This document shows, piece after piece, positions 34,701 to 47,462 of a stretch of DNA of 64,000 nt (position 1 is the stretch's first letter; each line of letters starts with the position of its first letter). Under the pieces are notes generated by a model. It was not told the origin of the DNA. It saw only the letters and a program-made list of their open reading frames with translations, and did no database searches. The position numbers were made by a program, and so were the translations under genes. The stretch covers positions 23,224,835 to 23,288,834 of the forward strand of contig OY992832.1 of NCBI GenBank assembly GCA_963921425.1, in the 5' to 3' direction. This DNA is from Dryas octopetala (lineage: Eukaryota; Streptophyta; Magnoliopsida; Rosales; Rosaceae).

Positions 34701-37700
34701 GCTTCCTAGGTTTGATTATCTTGCATCCATTGCCTTGTGTGTGGTCACTATTTCTCTTCATTGCTGCTTGTACCTACTTATCCAGTGGTGTTTGGTTCGG
34801 GTAATTAATAGTTTAGTGTTGAAACATTATACAAACAAATATTTGGTATGAAACAAATCTTAACATGCAGTATCTTGGTGGTTTAATCTGTTGCATGTAT
34901 TGGCGTTTTTTTTGGATTGAGCCATAAGCATGACTCCATGCACATTCTATATTTTGCTTTTATAATCTGTTGCTGATGTGGTAAAAATTATTCACTTGTT
35001 ATGCAGTTTCAAATTTGAAAGAGGGAAGTCTTGGTAACCCTTGTATTCCTAGAGGATATAATCTGACAGCAAAAGCAAGTGATACACAACTTGTAGCGTC
35101 CTCACTGGGTGGAAACTTTTCTGCATGCAAATCTGAAGCTTTGACATTATTAAAGAGAAGACAAGGTAGCATCATCTTCTGCTCCTTCAGTATCATGAGT
35201 TTCTGATCTTCATTTTCATTTGAAATTCAATTATCTTGTGCTGGTATCTACTTGTCATTGGCTTTCTGCTTCTGTTGGACAGTTTAATGGAGATTATTTC
35301 TTTATTGGAAAATATTATATTATCTTTACATTTTAAGTTGTCTAGCATTGAGAGGAGAAGAAATATTTAAAATGTTACTAAGTGATTATATGACTTATGG
35401 TTTGAGATGCTATTGAGATTTGAGAGAGACATAATTCAAGAAAGATTCTTGTTTTATTGATAGGTTTGTGCAATAAACTACCTAATAAGGTATAAACACT
35501 ACTAATTAGCCTCTTTCTTACTGTCACTATCGCATATGCCAGTAGTGGCAACAACAGAACTTTTGATTATGTTGCCTTTCTGAAAGGGAGTAAGGTGTAA
35601 GCCCAAATTCATAAAAATCAATGATTTAGGTAAGAAATCTTTCTTGGAAGTTTTATAAGGGCCAAGAAAATTTCCAAGCACATGCATATTTTGTGGATGT
35701 GTACTGGGATTTTTTTGAAATAAAACACACACATCCACACACACACACACACACACACACACAACATCAGTGATACTACCCTCGCAAGAGCTCTCTACCT
35801 CACATTAGGAAAACCCTCTTCCCATTAGTTTGAGAATTAAAACCTATCTAATCAACTCCAGATCACCTCTGCACTAAAAGATTAGAGTATAAACTGCACT
35901 ATGTAGTTATACATCAATTAAATTAGTGTCTCTAATAAGGTCACTGAAAACCCTCTTACATCCACACGCACACAACATCAGTGATACTACCCTCACAAGA
36001 GCTCTCTACCTCACATTAGGAATAACCCTCTTCCCATTAGTTTGAGAATAAAAACCTATCAAATCAACTCCAGATGACCTCTGCCCTAAAAAAATAGAGT
36101 ATAAACTGCACTATATAGTTATACATCAATTAAATTAGCGTCTCTAATAAGGTCACTAAATACCCTCTTACTTTGTCACTCTCTGCCCCTTTGATTTTTC
36201 TGAAACAAACCTTGTCGCATTAAAATCTTCCCCAATACACCAACTTGGTCCACAAAGACCATATCGAATCTAGTCCAAATCACCTCTACCCTCAAATTGG
36301 AATGAGTATAAAGTGCTATTTGATACATTTATTCGTAATTAGCATATCTACTGGATTAGATTACATATCTTTTGTTCGTAATTGACACCCTAATCAGGCT
36401 TTCAAGAAAGAATTCACTGCCTGCTTATTGATAAATTTGATAAAATATATCTACCTATATTATTCTTAGGCATATTCTTTGCCTTTATTCTCTCTTATAC
36501 CATTTTTATTTTCTGATAAATGATCTTGTTTATGTTAGCATTATGTTCAAAAAGATGTCTGTTTGATGTTTGAGGTCTTTTTGAGAATCTAGGTTACTTG
36601 TATGAAAAAGATATTCCTTAATAGCTTTTCATTATATAAAATGCAGATAAATGCATCCACACACCTTGCAGAATTGTCTCATCCCTTCCTTTTGAGTTAC
36701 GGGGCAAGCCAGTTTCTATGGAGAACTTCTTATTTACATCTGAGGTTGGTAAACAATGACATAAGTTCACATTATTTGTTAGGATTTAGTTGCCATGAGT
36801 TTTGGGTTTATTATATTTAGGGTACTAATTGTTTTTGGTGACATGCAAACAATCTTCTCTATTTGATTCTACCTTTCTTATAAGATAATGTAAATATGTA
36901 AAAAGTGACTGCCAAAATTCTTCGTTAGGGATTTGGACAAGCATTACACTTTTATTTGGCAGTCTTTGTGATAGAGTACTATATCTCCTTTAGGCATGAT
37001 GGCCTTGAATTTAAGGCTTGAAGTGGAACCTTATGGATATATGTAACAAGAAGACTTGCCAACAAGGGTGCCAAGTTTGAAGAGAAGTTTTTTCAGCATT
37101 TATATAGGTTTTGAAAGTAGTTTGCATATGGCCATCGAAAATAATAGCCACTTTTGAAATCAAATTATGTTGAACTTTTCTACCTCCTTTTCTAATACAC
37201 ATTAAGAACTTTCAATAGGATTGAAGAGAGCATATGATTTCCGTTGGATAGATTCAAAATTAGGCTAAATTATTTTTTTGGTCCTTGTAGTTTGAGCATG
37301 ATTTCACTGTAGTCCATACAGTTTCAAGTTAAACATTTATAACCTTCGAAGTTTAGTAAAATTGCAATTGGGCCCGAAATTACTTTTTTGTCAAAATTGA
37401 TAGATGGAAGTGGAATGTGCTAGTCATGTGCAAGGGTAAAATTGTAAGTTGATGACAGGTCCTAGCTCTCCCTTTATTGCCCATGGAAATAAAGGGTATT
37501 AGGGATATCAATTTAAAAATTGGGGATTTCTGAAAGGGGGGGATGATAGGGACTGAGGTAGTTTAAAATGTTTAAAATGGGAGAGCTAAAATCCATCATC
37601 AAATTAACACCTACCCTTGCACGTGACCAACATGTGTGATATTCGTCAACCAATTTAACGGAAATTTAATTTTGGAACCAATTGCAATTGTTAGTAACCT

Positions 37701-40440
37701 ACAAGGGTATAATTGTTTAAATTGGAACTATAGGGATAAAAGTGGACTCAAGCTCAAATTACAAGGACAAAAGTGTAATTTAGTCAAAATTAAGTTCATA
37801 TTCAGTTAGAGGGGCTTGTTGAGTGTTTTTTGGTTTAGGTCCTAGATGCTTTTGGAAGCATTGGCTTGAGTTTGGGCCTGTATTCAAATTCTATCACTTC
37901 CTCTTTGGTGGCTGTTCATTTAGAGAAGCATGTCAAACTGGGTCATTTAATCTCAGCTTGCTAGATTGAGCTGAACTTGAGCTTGACCTTTATGTTTGAA
38001 CTTGAACTGGAGCTTTAGCCTGAGCTGAACTTTGTAACTTAAAAAGAGTAATCAATGATTTTTGAAAATATATATTGTTAAGACTTGAAAATATGTCTCT
38101 TTTCTATTATACATAAGCTTGCAATCCTCCTAGATGAGCCGAGGCAAGCTTAGTTGATGTAGGACAATAGTTAAAAGTATGGAAAGAGAAGATATATCTG
38201 GACTCACTCCGGCCTTTGGCATCGCACCAAAGGTGTATTGGAACCACTCCAATAGAAAAATAGAAAATTTCGGCTTCACACCAGACTTTGGCATCTCACC
38301 GAAGGTGGCTTGGAATCACTCCAAGTCAACTTGTGCTTCACACACACCCAAATTCCTTTCACAATTAACTTCATTTCAAAGATTACAAAGTAGCCCTTTT
38401 ATAGAGCCATTGGTACATGAACATTAAGACCCACTTTAATACACCTAGGAATTCTAAAAGACAACTCTTGACACTTAATACATTGATATTAGGACATAAA
38501 GAGACTCAAGGCAGTAAATATAAGACTCTACAATAATCTAAAATAAATGCATAAATTGCATTTATTAAGTGCCTGGAACTTGGATGGTCTTCTTTATTAT
38601 ACTTTGGACTAGGCTCCTGCATTATTAGGGGTTTAATAAACAAGCCCAAATGACTCGGGTGTGAGTCTAGCCTTTGCCTGCAGCATAGCTCATTGTGTTC
38701 ATTCCTAGGAATCAGGGATTTATCTTGATAAGTAATAGTGCACAAGGGGACTACACTTGCTCAAGGTATCTGAACAGTGACTAGTGAGTTTTACATTTAC
38801 CCTCACACCCATTCTCTTCAGTAAGTCAAATTTGAATGAGTTTAAACCTGCTTGCAAAAATGGTTCACTTGAATTTTTATTTACAAAGGGGGTTAAAAGT
38901 CCCTGCTTGCACAAACGGAATATTACCCGGTCCTATCTGTTAGAAATCTCTGGTTCCTTAAGGTCTGAACTCTTAAAAACAGCACTGATTTACTTGATTA
39001 TCTCAAACTATCAACAAGGCCAAATTCCAAGACAAGATAGAAGGGAAAGTACCAAAGTATATTTGTCTCAATCTCAAGAGCGCTTTTCAAGCAATCAAGG
39101 TCTCAGACAACCTACACAACAGCTGAACGTATGTTAAACTTAGAATTAAAATATTAGAGCTTGCATATCAGGGGAATGCCAAGAAATTTGGCTTTCTACC
39201 ATGTCGTTGAAGGCTGTTCTAGGTTCCAGGAAACTAGCGTCTTTTAGAACTCACCTTGGTAAGTATTGCCCAGAAATTAGAAATATGTACCCACCAATGC
39301 ATGAGCGTGCAATCATTAGAACATATCAATGGTTCCCTTCAACCTAATTTGAAAGTTAGCTTACATAGATTAATGTATGCCACTGTAAATGGAGTGACAA
39401 TTATAAAGAGTGTGTGACACAAATGAATTCAATTTTTGCAAAATGATTTGGCTAATTTTATGTTGGAAGTCTGTCGTAACCATACTTTTACGTGAATCTA
39501 CATAAAAGGGAGTGAAAGACATGCCAAAGATAAATTATTTTATTTGACATTTTAATCTTGGATTCATCTATATAAATTGCATGTTTTTTACATTATTTCA
39601 GGTGCCCTTTAAGTTTTAATCTGATAATTTTGTCTGTTTTTCAACCTTGTACAGCTTTTTGGGCTGGTTCCCAGGGCTTCCTTGTTTGAATTGGAGGCAG
39701 CAGGACAACGTTACTGTGAGGATGATTGGGATAAACAGAAAAATCAACATCAGACCGTTGATGATTTAGATCTGTTGAAATATTGTTTCTCATCTGCATA
39801 TATGGTGGCACTGTTGCATGACAATCTAGGAATCCCCATGGATGAGAGAAGGTATGTTCGCTTTACACTTACAGGCATGGTAGTAATCTTGATCCATATT
39901 CTTTATTTATCTAATAGATTCAGCTGAGTCTTATCAAAAAGCTGCTGAAAACATTATGAGCTATACAGCTAATATTTTCGGTGTTGATGCATGCGTATTT
40001 TAAACCTATACATAGGCACTCTGCATGTATCCCTATTACATCTTTCATTCAAACCTATACAATACTAAATAATGCGATTTAGCTTGCCTGAACTGAAAGT
40101 TGTTTAAGGGGGAAGCCTTTTTTGCAATGTTTAAGTTAATAATAATTATAATATTATTATTCTCTTCAGGGTTGGATTTACAAATCAGACTGGAAACATT
40201 CTCCAAGATTGGACACTTGGAGCTTTTATTGTTGAAACAATGCTGGAGCCCCTTGAATGGGAAGTTGATAATCTGGGCCAAGTTGTTGGAAATGAGTCAG
40301 TCACCTATTTTTCTTTCTTTGCATTTCTTTTAATAGCTGTATTTGCTGTATTCTTTCTATTGCAATCACGGAAACCACAGTTAAAGACTATATACGATTT
40401 AGAAAAGGGACGCTATATTATCACCCATGTACCTAGGTAA
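31797..40440 (+). CDS. Apyrase 6-like GDA1/CD39 protein, 503 aa, eight exons, degenerate ACR1 and ACR2
   Basis: Exons: 31797-32304, 32790-32902, 32999-33112, 33805-33856, 35007-35165, 36647-36744, 39655-39851, 40170-40440. All junctions are GT-AG and the frame is continuous. An N-terminal membrane segment (CLIPFLSLLVLPFLFYLL) and a C-terminal one (YFSFFAFLLIAVFAVFFLL) match the two-pass plant apyrase 6 type, which hydrolyses nucleoside di/triphosphates in the endomembrane or apoplastic lumen. Apyrase conserved region 3 is normal (TGEEQGVYAWVSANYALG) and region 4 is present (VELGGTSLQVTY). The cysteine-rich block CIHTPCRIVSS and the block VPRASLFELEAAGQRYC are present. Region 1, normally DAGSTGTR, reads SARPAATR; region 2, normally ATAG(L/M)R, reads LFAGAE. 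Both line the phosphate site, so activity is doubtful. Confidence 0.87.
35736..36165. repeat. Tandem duplication of about 220 bp in apyrase intron 5
   Basis: The block from 'acaacatcagtgatactaccctc' (about 35761) through 'aataaggtcact' (about 35948) is repeated at about 35967-36168 with a few substitutions. Both copies are preceded by CA-rich sequence, with a (CA)n microsatellite at 35736-35763. Confidence 0.8.
37263..37785. mobile_element. Mutator-like MITE in apyrase intron 6
   Basis: Inverted ends start ggctaaatta (left) and gactaaatta (right, reverse complement) and extend imperfectly for about 150 bp, sharing 'ggtccttgtagtttgagc', 'caattgcaatt' and 'tgcaagggta'. A direct repeat aaaatta (7 bp, 9 bp if tc is included) flanks it at 37256-37262 and 37786-37792. 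No coding capacity. Confidence 0.7.
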
Positions 40441-40942
40441 TAAATTATACTTCTTTATTTATTTTATAGTTTGTTCTCATAATGTTCATTCAAGAGGATT
40501 CTGAAAACTGTATTTCATGATGAAGCAATTCTTGTGAAAAATTACTGTGAGAACTTAGCAACCCTGCGTCTATATATACTTCTTAAAGCATGGCTATTTA
40601 CATGACTTAATTATAGGACTATACAAGGAAATTCAAAATCATTATGTAGCATGGTACTGTTTCCTGCATATTTAAAACGTCAAAATTGAGAGTTAAATAT
40701 ATTAATTATGGGAAAGGAGATACCACAATTAGTAAATGTCCACACAAAAAAATCTTGGGGTTGATCAATAGATTTAAGAAGAAATGATGTCTTCACATAA
40801 GTGGTTTAATTACTATCAGATGTGAATTAATTGCTAAATTTTTGGAATTTATTTGATTTCATAATGAAGACAATAAATCGAATCTTTATTAATTCAAAAA
40901 CAACCCTTCAAGTTTGGTAAAAAAAATATCTTCCTAATTAAT

Positions 40943-41705
40943 TGAAAATTAAGGTCTATTGATTTTAACTACTAAATTTTAATAATTTTTTAGTTTAGGT
41001 ATCAAAATTAAATAGCATTTTAGATTAGGTACTAGTTGAAAAGTCAAACAAATTAATAAAGTAAAAAGTATTAGAATTTACAAATATTACATCACATGCC
41101 ACTATAATAAAAAATAAAAATAATATTACATCACAAATATTATATTAATTTATACTATATTATATTATAAAAAATAAAAAAATCAATCCAGTCACAACTA
41201 AGTTGTGACTGTCTTGGTAAATTGAAAGAGACAACTTACACCATTATACTATATATTATTTTGAGTAAAAGTATTGTTTTGACCTCTATTTATACTATAT
41301 TGTAGTATAATTTCTCTAAAAAAATTCAATTAAGTCACAACTTAACTGTGACTGTCTCACAACTTAGATGTGACTGTTGTTTAGTCACAACTAAATTTGA
41401 AGTTATGAGTGTCGTACAGTCACAACTAAATGTGAAGTTGAGATTACATTAGCAAATTTTCAAAATAATATAAAAGCTTCAAGGGTAATTTTGTCAAAAC
41501 CGTATAAATTTTAACTAATACTCATCATATGTGGGCCAAAGGATAAAAATGTCAAATGGAAAAGGCTCAAATCAAAGGGGTCAACATATTTGTGACCTAA
41601 TCTAAAAACTACATTTAAATTGGGTAGTTCAATTGAAATATTATATGATCTTCATGCTATACCAAAAAATTATTAAAATTTAGTATTTAATCTTAATTTT
41701 CTATT
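40943..41705. mobile_element. AT-rich non-autonomous element, family with 'agtcacaact' motifs
   Basis: The left end (attgaaaattaagg ... ctaaattttaataatttttt) reappears inverted at about 41670-41705. Internally, 'agtcacaact' and its complement 'agttgtgact' occur repeatedly, often as small palindromes (for example 41189-41212). A related copy at 42190-42790 and another at about 47660-48330 carry the same motifs. Confidence 0.5.
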
Positions 41706-41973
41706 AAAATTATAGCGAATGTTCATCTAATTAAAGTATCGATGTACAAAATACAATTGAGCTACATTAAACTGCAACCCAAATTTATATGTATCAATTT
41801 ACCCACATTGAATTATAATTAAAGTCCATAAACATTTATCTACCTACATTATGTATTTCATCGTATTCACTACATTGTTTTACAATTGAAGAATCTACAT
41901 CATCGTACCTACCATTAAAGAACCTACATCATATAGGTAAATAAATTAGCATATACTACAACCAAGCTAATAG

Positions 41974-42005
<32 letters not shown>

Positions 42006-42189
42006 GCCTACTTACAACCAAGTACATAAGTAGGTAAATTTTGTGCTTCTCAAATAAGATAAAACATGTGTTTCTATGAAAAAGTAGGTAAACTACGTGT
42101 TTGTCAAGAAGTAGGTAAATTAGCTTTATACTATAGCCAAGCTAATCAAAGTACCTACCACTGAAAACCTACATCACTTAAGTAAATTA

Positions 42190-42790
42190 GCTTTATCATA
42201 TATAAAAAATTAGAATTAAATATCAAATACTAATAGTTTTTTAGCAAAGTAGTCTAACACTAATTTTTTTTTAATTTAGGTATTAACCTAGAGAAAGACA
42301 TTTTGGATCAAGTCACAAATCTGAACGAAACGTGATTTTTTTTACTCTGATCGACACTTGGTGGTTTTTCGTTGGTTTTTTTTTTTTTGGTTTTCTATAC
42401 AGTTGTGATTATATGAAATTCATAAAAATTTAAAGTTTATAAAGATTTAATGCTTTTGATTTAGGTTTTAGGGATGAAATCCTACAACCTAGAGACTAAA
42501 GATTAAATCTTAAGCCTTGCAAACACTAAAAAAACAACAAATCGGTAAAAAAGTTGTGACTGTTGGAGAGTCACAATTGACTTTGTAAAAATAAAAAAAG
42601 AAAATTTCTCCTAAGCACTCGACACTATTCACCAAGCACTCTGTGAATAGTGTCGAGCTCTTTGTGAATAGTAGCGAGTGTTTGGTAAAATCACGTTTTT
42701 AAAAGTTCGTACCTAAAAATGTAATAATATAAACGTTTTGATAGTTAAAATGACAAAAATATTGAAATTTTATACTTAAAGTCAACATAC
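42190..42790. repeat. Copy of the 'agtcacaact' repeat family, direct relative of 47660-48330
   Basis: Shares long stretches with 47660-48310 in the same orientation, such as 'gaaattcataaaaatt', 'tttaatgcttttgatttagg' and 'ttttgatagttaaaatgac'. It contains a perfect small hairpin around 42622-42657 (cgacactattcac ... gtgaatagtgtcg). Confidence 0.65.
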
Positions 42791-42975
42791 CTATAATATT
42801 TTAGTAGTATTGTAAATTAAAGTAGATTAATCAAAGTACATACAATTAAAGAACCTACATCATGTAGGTAAATTAGGTTATCCTATAATATTTTAGTAGT
42901 ATTGTAAATTCAAGTAGGTTAATCAAAGTACCTACAATTAAAGAACCTACATCATGTAGGTAAATTAGCTTATAC
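42791..42975. repeat. Tandem duplication of about 92 bp
   Basis: The unit from 'cctataatattttagtagtattg' through 'catgtaggtaaattag(g/c)ttat' occurs twice back to back with a few substitutions. Confidence 0.8.
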
Positions 42976-43152
42976 TATAGCCAATTAAGCTAACACAAAA
43001 GAAAATATTTATAATTACAACCAAGTACACAAGTAGGTTAAATGATGTGTTTCTCAAACAAGGTAAAATATGTGTTTCCAATAAAAAGTAGGTAAATTAT
43101 ATGGTAGAGGAAATTCCACGTACATTGGAGAAGACATAAGGTTAGTTATATA

Positions 43153-44224
43153 CAGGGGTTTAAATTTCGAAAATTTCGGCGAAATTTCGGCGAAATTTTC
43201 GATTTGAGGAGGGATCGAAATCGAAACGTATAATTTTCGATTTTTCGTGATAATTTCGCCGAAATTTTCGGCGAGTGAGATCGAGAGGGCGGCGGCAGGG
43301 GGCCCGACGTGAGGGAGATGAGGGAGGAAGAGATGGTTCAAACTTTCTGTGCATCATTCGGTGGGTTTCGGCGGCAGGGAGCAGCGGCGGGGGGGAGACG
43401 AGGGAGAAAGAGAGGAGGGAGAAAGAGATGAGGGTGAAGGTGAGGGTGAAGGTGGAGATGCAGAGAGAGAAATATAAGAGTGTGTGATTGTGTGAGAGAA
43501 AGAAAAAAAAAAAAAAAAAGTCACAGACTCAGGCGCACTGCAGCAGCGAAGAAGAAGGAGAAGATGAAAGCAAAGGAAAGAAAAAGGAGGTCAGCCCACG
43601 GGGAGAGATAAGGAAGGAAAGAGGAAAAAAAGAAAAGAAAAAAAAAAAAAATGATACTTTTTTTATTGGAGTTTGAGACTTTTGGGTAATTTAAACAAAA
43701 AAATGATTTGGAATTTCGTTTGACCATTTTGGGGTTTCGTTTAGTTATTTTTAAACTCTAAACTAATAAACTCTAATACATTTTTATATAAAAAATAATT
43801 AAAAATATCCTAATCGGCCTAAACCCTAATATCCTATATTATATCTTAAACAATATAGAGTATAGATTATAAAATATATAAGGTTTAGTGTATAGATTAT
43901 AAAATATAAAGAATATATTAATTTCATTTAATCATTATACTAATTTTATTTAATAGTATTTGCCTTTAGCGCGCATTATATTTATCTTATATCACATGAA
44001 ACTTACTATATAATTTGGTTTCTTCAATGTTTTTTATCAATGTAGTAGATAATATGTTAAATAAACATATGGTAAAGTTTCATTCAAAATTTCCGTATTT
44101 TGATAGTAATTTCCGTCGTTTCTGTCTAATTTCTGTCGAAATTTAAAAATCTTCGAAATTTCCGTCAAAATTTCCATCGAAATTTCCATCGAAATTTCCT
44201 CGAAACCCGAAATTTTATTCCTTG
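43153..44224. mobile_element. hAT-like non-autonomous element A
   Basis: The left end begins CAGGGGTTTAAATTTCG and the right end, reversed, CAAGGAATAAAATTTCGGG. An 8-bp target duplication GTTATATA flanks it (43145-43152 and 44225-44232). CARGG ends with 8-bp duplications are hAT hallmarks. Both subterminal regions are crowded with CGAAATTTCG-type palindromes and AAATTTCGGCG repeats. The interior is GA-rich on the left and AT-rich on the right, with no transposase, so mobility would depend on another element. It is related to, and opposite in orientation to, element B. Confidence 0.85.
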
Positions 44225-45135
44225 GTTATATATTCAATCAATCAATAATTAATATTCTCAACCATTCAATCAATAAATAGCATTCACCACTCTTAATATT
44301 ACCTAAAACAGGCTAATTAAGAAAACAACAAAGCCAAATTTTAGGTACCAACTTTAAATGAGATTTCTTTTTTTTTTTTTTTTATAAAAAAACAAAATGA
44401 GATTTATCTTTTTTATAAAAAAACAAGGGAGGCGATTTTCGCACTCATTTTTTCTCCGTTTGCACTTCATCTCCTTTTTTAATGTATTTTGTATATTTTC
44501 ATTATATATTTTTCCAAATTTACTCTTTATGGCTGTTGAATTTTTATTTTAATTATCTTTCAGTAATAATTATTTTTTCCTAAATTCTCTCATACTTATT
44601 AAAAAAATAGAAATAGGTAATTTTCTATCCCCCTCATCGTATCTTCTTCATATTGCATCTATTTGCCTTCTATGCCATTTTTTTTTTTCTTTTGTGAACC
44701 AGTCTTGTACATGCTTTCAATCATCATTCTATACTTCATTAGGAAATTTGCCTTCTATGCCATTTTTTTTCTTTTGTGAACCAGTTTTGTATGTGTTTTC
44801 AATCATCATTCTATACTTGATGCCATATTTTTTTTCGTTTTCTTCATGAGGGTCATGATTTATATATCCTCTTCTTTTGATGATGTGTTTTGTGTTATGA
44901 AATTAATTTGGGTTTTCAATTAGTCCACTCCCTCATTTTTGGGTCTTTTGACACTGCCAAGAAAAATGTTCCCATGCCAAGCAACCACTGCTTATTTGTA
45001 GCATATTTGATTTTTTAAAAAATAAATGTCACATGACAGCTTAATAAGAAAAAAGAGATGTACTATATCATGAAGACGGACATAAGTGTAGAGAATTACA
45101 TAAGTTTTTCTTCCTTTTTAAAAGAGAGTTATAGA
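44225..45135. other. Spacer between the two hAT-like elements
   Basis: AT-rich and non-coding. Contains a tandem duplication of about 88-100 bp at roughly 44660-44820 (unit 'ttgccttctatgccattt ... catcattctatactt'). Confidence 0.6.
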
Positions 45136-46970
45136 CAAGGAGTAAAATTTCGGTTTCGAGGAAATTTTCGATGGAAATTTCGATGAAAATTTTCGTAGAA
45201 ATTTCGATTAAAATTTCGATTTCGATAAAATTAGACAAAAACGACGAAAATTGCTATCAAAATACGGAAATTTTGAATGAAACTTGACCATATGTTTATT
45301 GAACATATTATCTACTACATTTATAAAAAACATTGAAGAAACCAAATTATATAGTAGGTTTCATATGATATAAGGTAAATATAATGCGCGCTGGACAAAT
45401 ACTGTTAAATAAAATTAGTATAATGAATAAATGAAATTAGTATATTATTTATACTCTATAATTTAGAGACTAAATCCTAATACTAAACCTTATATACTCT
45501 ATATACCTTAATACTCTTTATACTCTATAATTTATAGACTAAACACTATATGCTCTATAATCTATACTATATATTGTTTAGGATATGCTATAGGATATTA
45601 GTGTTTAGGCCCTTTAGGATATTTTTAATTATTTTTTATATATAAATATATTAGAGTTTAAAAACAACTAAACGAAACACCAAAATGACCAAACGAAACC
45701 CGAAACTTTTTTTTTTTCTTTCCAATTGCCCAAAGTCCCCAAATCTCAATCAACCCTAAACTTTTTTTTTTTTTTTTCCTTTTCATTTGTTTTCCCAATT
45801 ATTTGTTTTTATTTTATACTTAAAATTAAAGAAGGGCAATATCTTTTACCAAAAAAAAAAAAAAGGACAATATCACTCACATTGCTATATTAATAGTCAG
45901 GAGGAAGTTTATTGGAAACCATTATAGAAAAAAAAAATAATAAATATAAACAGAGGATTCAATCCCCCTAAAAAAAAAAAAAAACTCCAACCCTCCAACA
46001 ATAAACATACCCAACCCATCTGCGTAATAAGTCACATTAATTAATATAAATAAGGACACATGGTTTTGAATTTCTCACTTCTCTTTCTAAGTTTCTATTT
46101 CTCATCTTTTTTCCCAAAAAGTCGAAATATGGCAGCCATAAATAAGGGTTGACCACATCTGTAATTGTGGCAACTATGTGACCATTCAATAATTATATAT
46201 TTTTAATAAAGTTTATAAATATTTATAATGGTTAATTTAGAGCTTAACATTTATGCTTAAAGTCTAAAGACTATGTTGTAAATAGAACTCAAGTATTATC
46301 AAAAGTAAGTTGTAATTGGCATATAGTCACAATTGTGTAATTGTCATATACAATTGTTTTTTTTTTTTTAACGAAAAATGAGTGAGCCTTCAAATGAGCG
46401 TTTAATGGGTATCTGAACATTGGACAAGGCCCTAAAGAAATTCCTTCCCTCCCCTTAATATATAAAACAAAAAAATTTGTGAATTAATATTGTATCAAAA
46501 AAAAAAAGTTGTTTTGAGTCTTGAGACTTGTACAAAAAATAATAGGATTGAAAATAATTTAATTGTCATATAAATATAATTAAATAAATTTAAAAACAAC
46601 CATGTGAAGCAAACCCAACAAAAAAAATAACACATATGATGAATAAGGTTTTCTTTTTTTTAATGTGTAAGGTTCGAGATAATGCACTAGCCCTCTACAA
46701 GGTGCATTGTCAAATTGTCAATAATAGCAAATATGTTATAGACTTATAGCCTTTTGACTTGTAAAAGTAACTCTGCAGTTTTACTTCCCCATTTCCCCAT
46801 TCCTTCCTTTTTTTTCCGTAAAGCATGCTCTAGGCTCCAGCTCCCCCATTTAGCCATTCCCCATTTCCCCTTTCTTTCCTTGTTTTTTTTTCTTCTTTTC
46901 CTTTCTCTCCAGACTTCACCCAGACCACCCTTTTCTTCTTTTCCTTTCTCTCCACAAACTCCACCCCGTG

Positions 46971-47054
<84 letters not shown>

Positions 47055-47454
47055 CATCCCCACCACCAGCCCACCATCACCCTCATCTCGCCGCTGCCGC
47101 CGCCCTCCGCCGCCGAAACCACCGAAAACCCAGCCCCTCTCCTCTTCTCTTCCTCCCTTCTTTTCCTCCTCCCTCCACGGCCTCAACTCCCAAGTGACAA
47201 AGAGATCTGAGTTTGGGGGAGATTTGGGGCTGAGTTTGGGCGAAATTTCGTTCAAATTTCGTCAAATTTCGGCGAAATTTGGCGAAATTTTACAAAAATA
47301 AACATATTCCGAGTTCAAAATTTCGGACGAAATTTAAGCGAAATTTCGCCGAAATAATACCGAAAAATAATGGATTCGTGATAAAATTTCGGGACTTCAA
47401 AAAAACGAAAATTTCGGCGAAATTTCGCCGAAATTTTCGAAATTTCATTCCTTG
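45136..47454. mobile_element. hAT-like non-autonomous element B, inverted relative of A
   Basis: The left end begins CAAGGAGTAAAATTTCGG and the right end, reversed, CAAGGAATGAAATTTCG. The 8-bp target duplication GTTATAGA is at 45128-45135 and 47455-47462. The region 45140-45760 is homologous to the reverse complement of 43660-44220 of element A (same 'gcgcgcattata', 'ccaaattatatagtagg' and 'aaacgaaac' stretches). It is about twice as long as A because of extra non-coding sequence and a long CT microsatellite. No transposase is seen. Confidence 0.85.
46974..47052. repeat. Long CT microsatellite
   Basis: About 39 uninterrupted CT units inside hAT-like element B, followed by CCACCACCA-type low complexity. 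Open frames across it (Leu/Ser or Arg/Glu repeats) are artefacts. Confidence 0.97.
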
Positions 47455-47462
47455 GTTATAGA

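Larger units (their letters stand above)
40441..43144. other. Repeat-dense AT-rich intergenic region
   Basis: No gene seen. It contains a family of elements with ends like 'actaaattttaataatttttt' and internal 'agtcacaact' motifs (about 40943-41705 and 42190-42790), a 30-base poly-A tract (41974-42003), and patches of 'aaagaacctacatcatgtaggtaaatta' that recur at 41880-42190 and 42840-43000. Confidence 0.55.

Noticed and set aside
46754-47255. Open frames of 141-147 codons over the CT microsatellite
   Set aside because: Leu/Ser or Arg/Glu runs are direct translations of (CT)n; they lie inside hAT-like element B.
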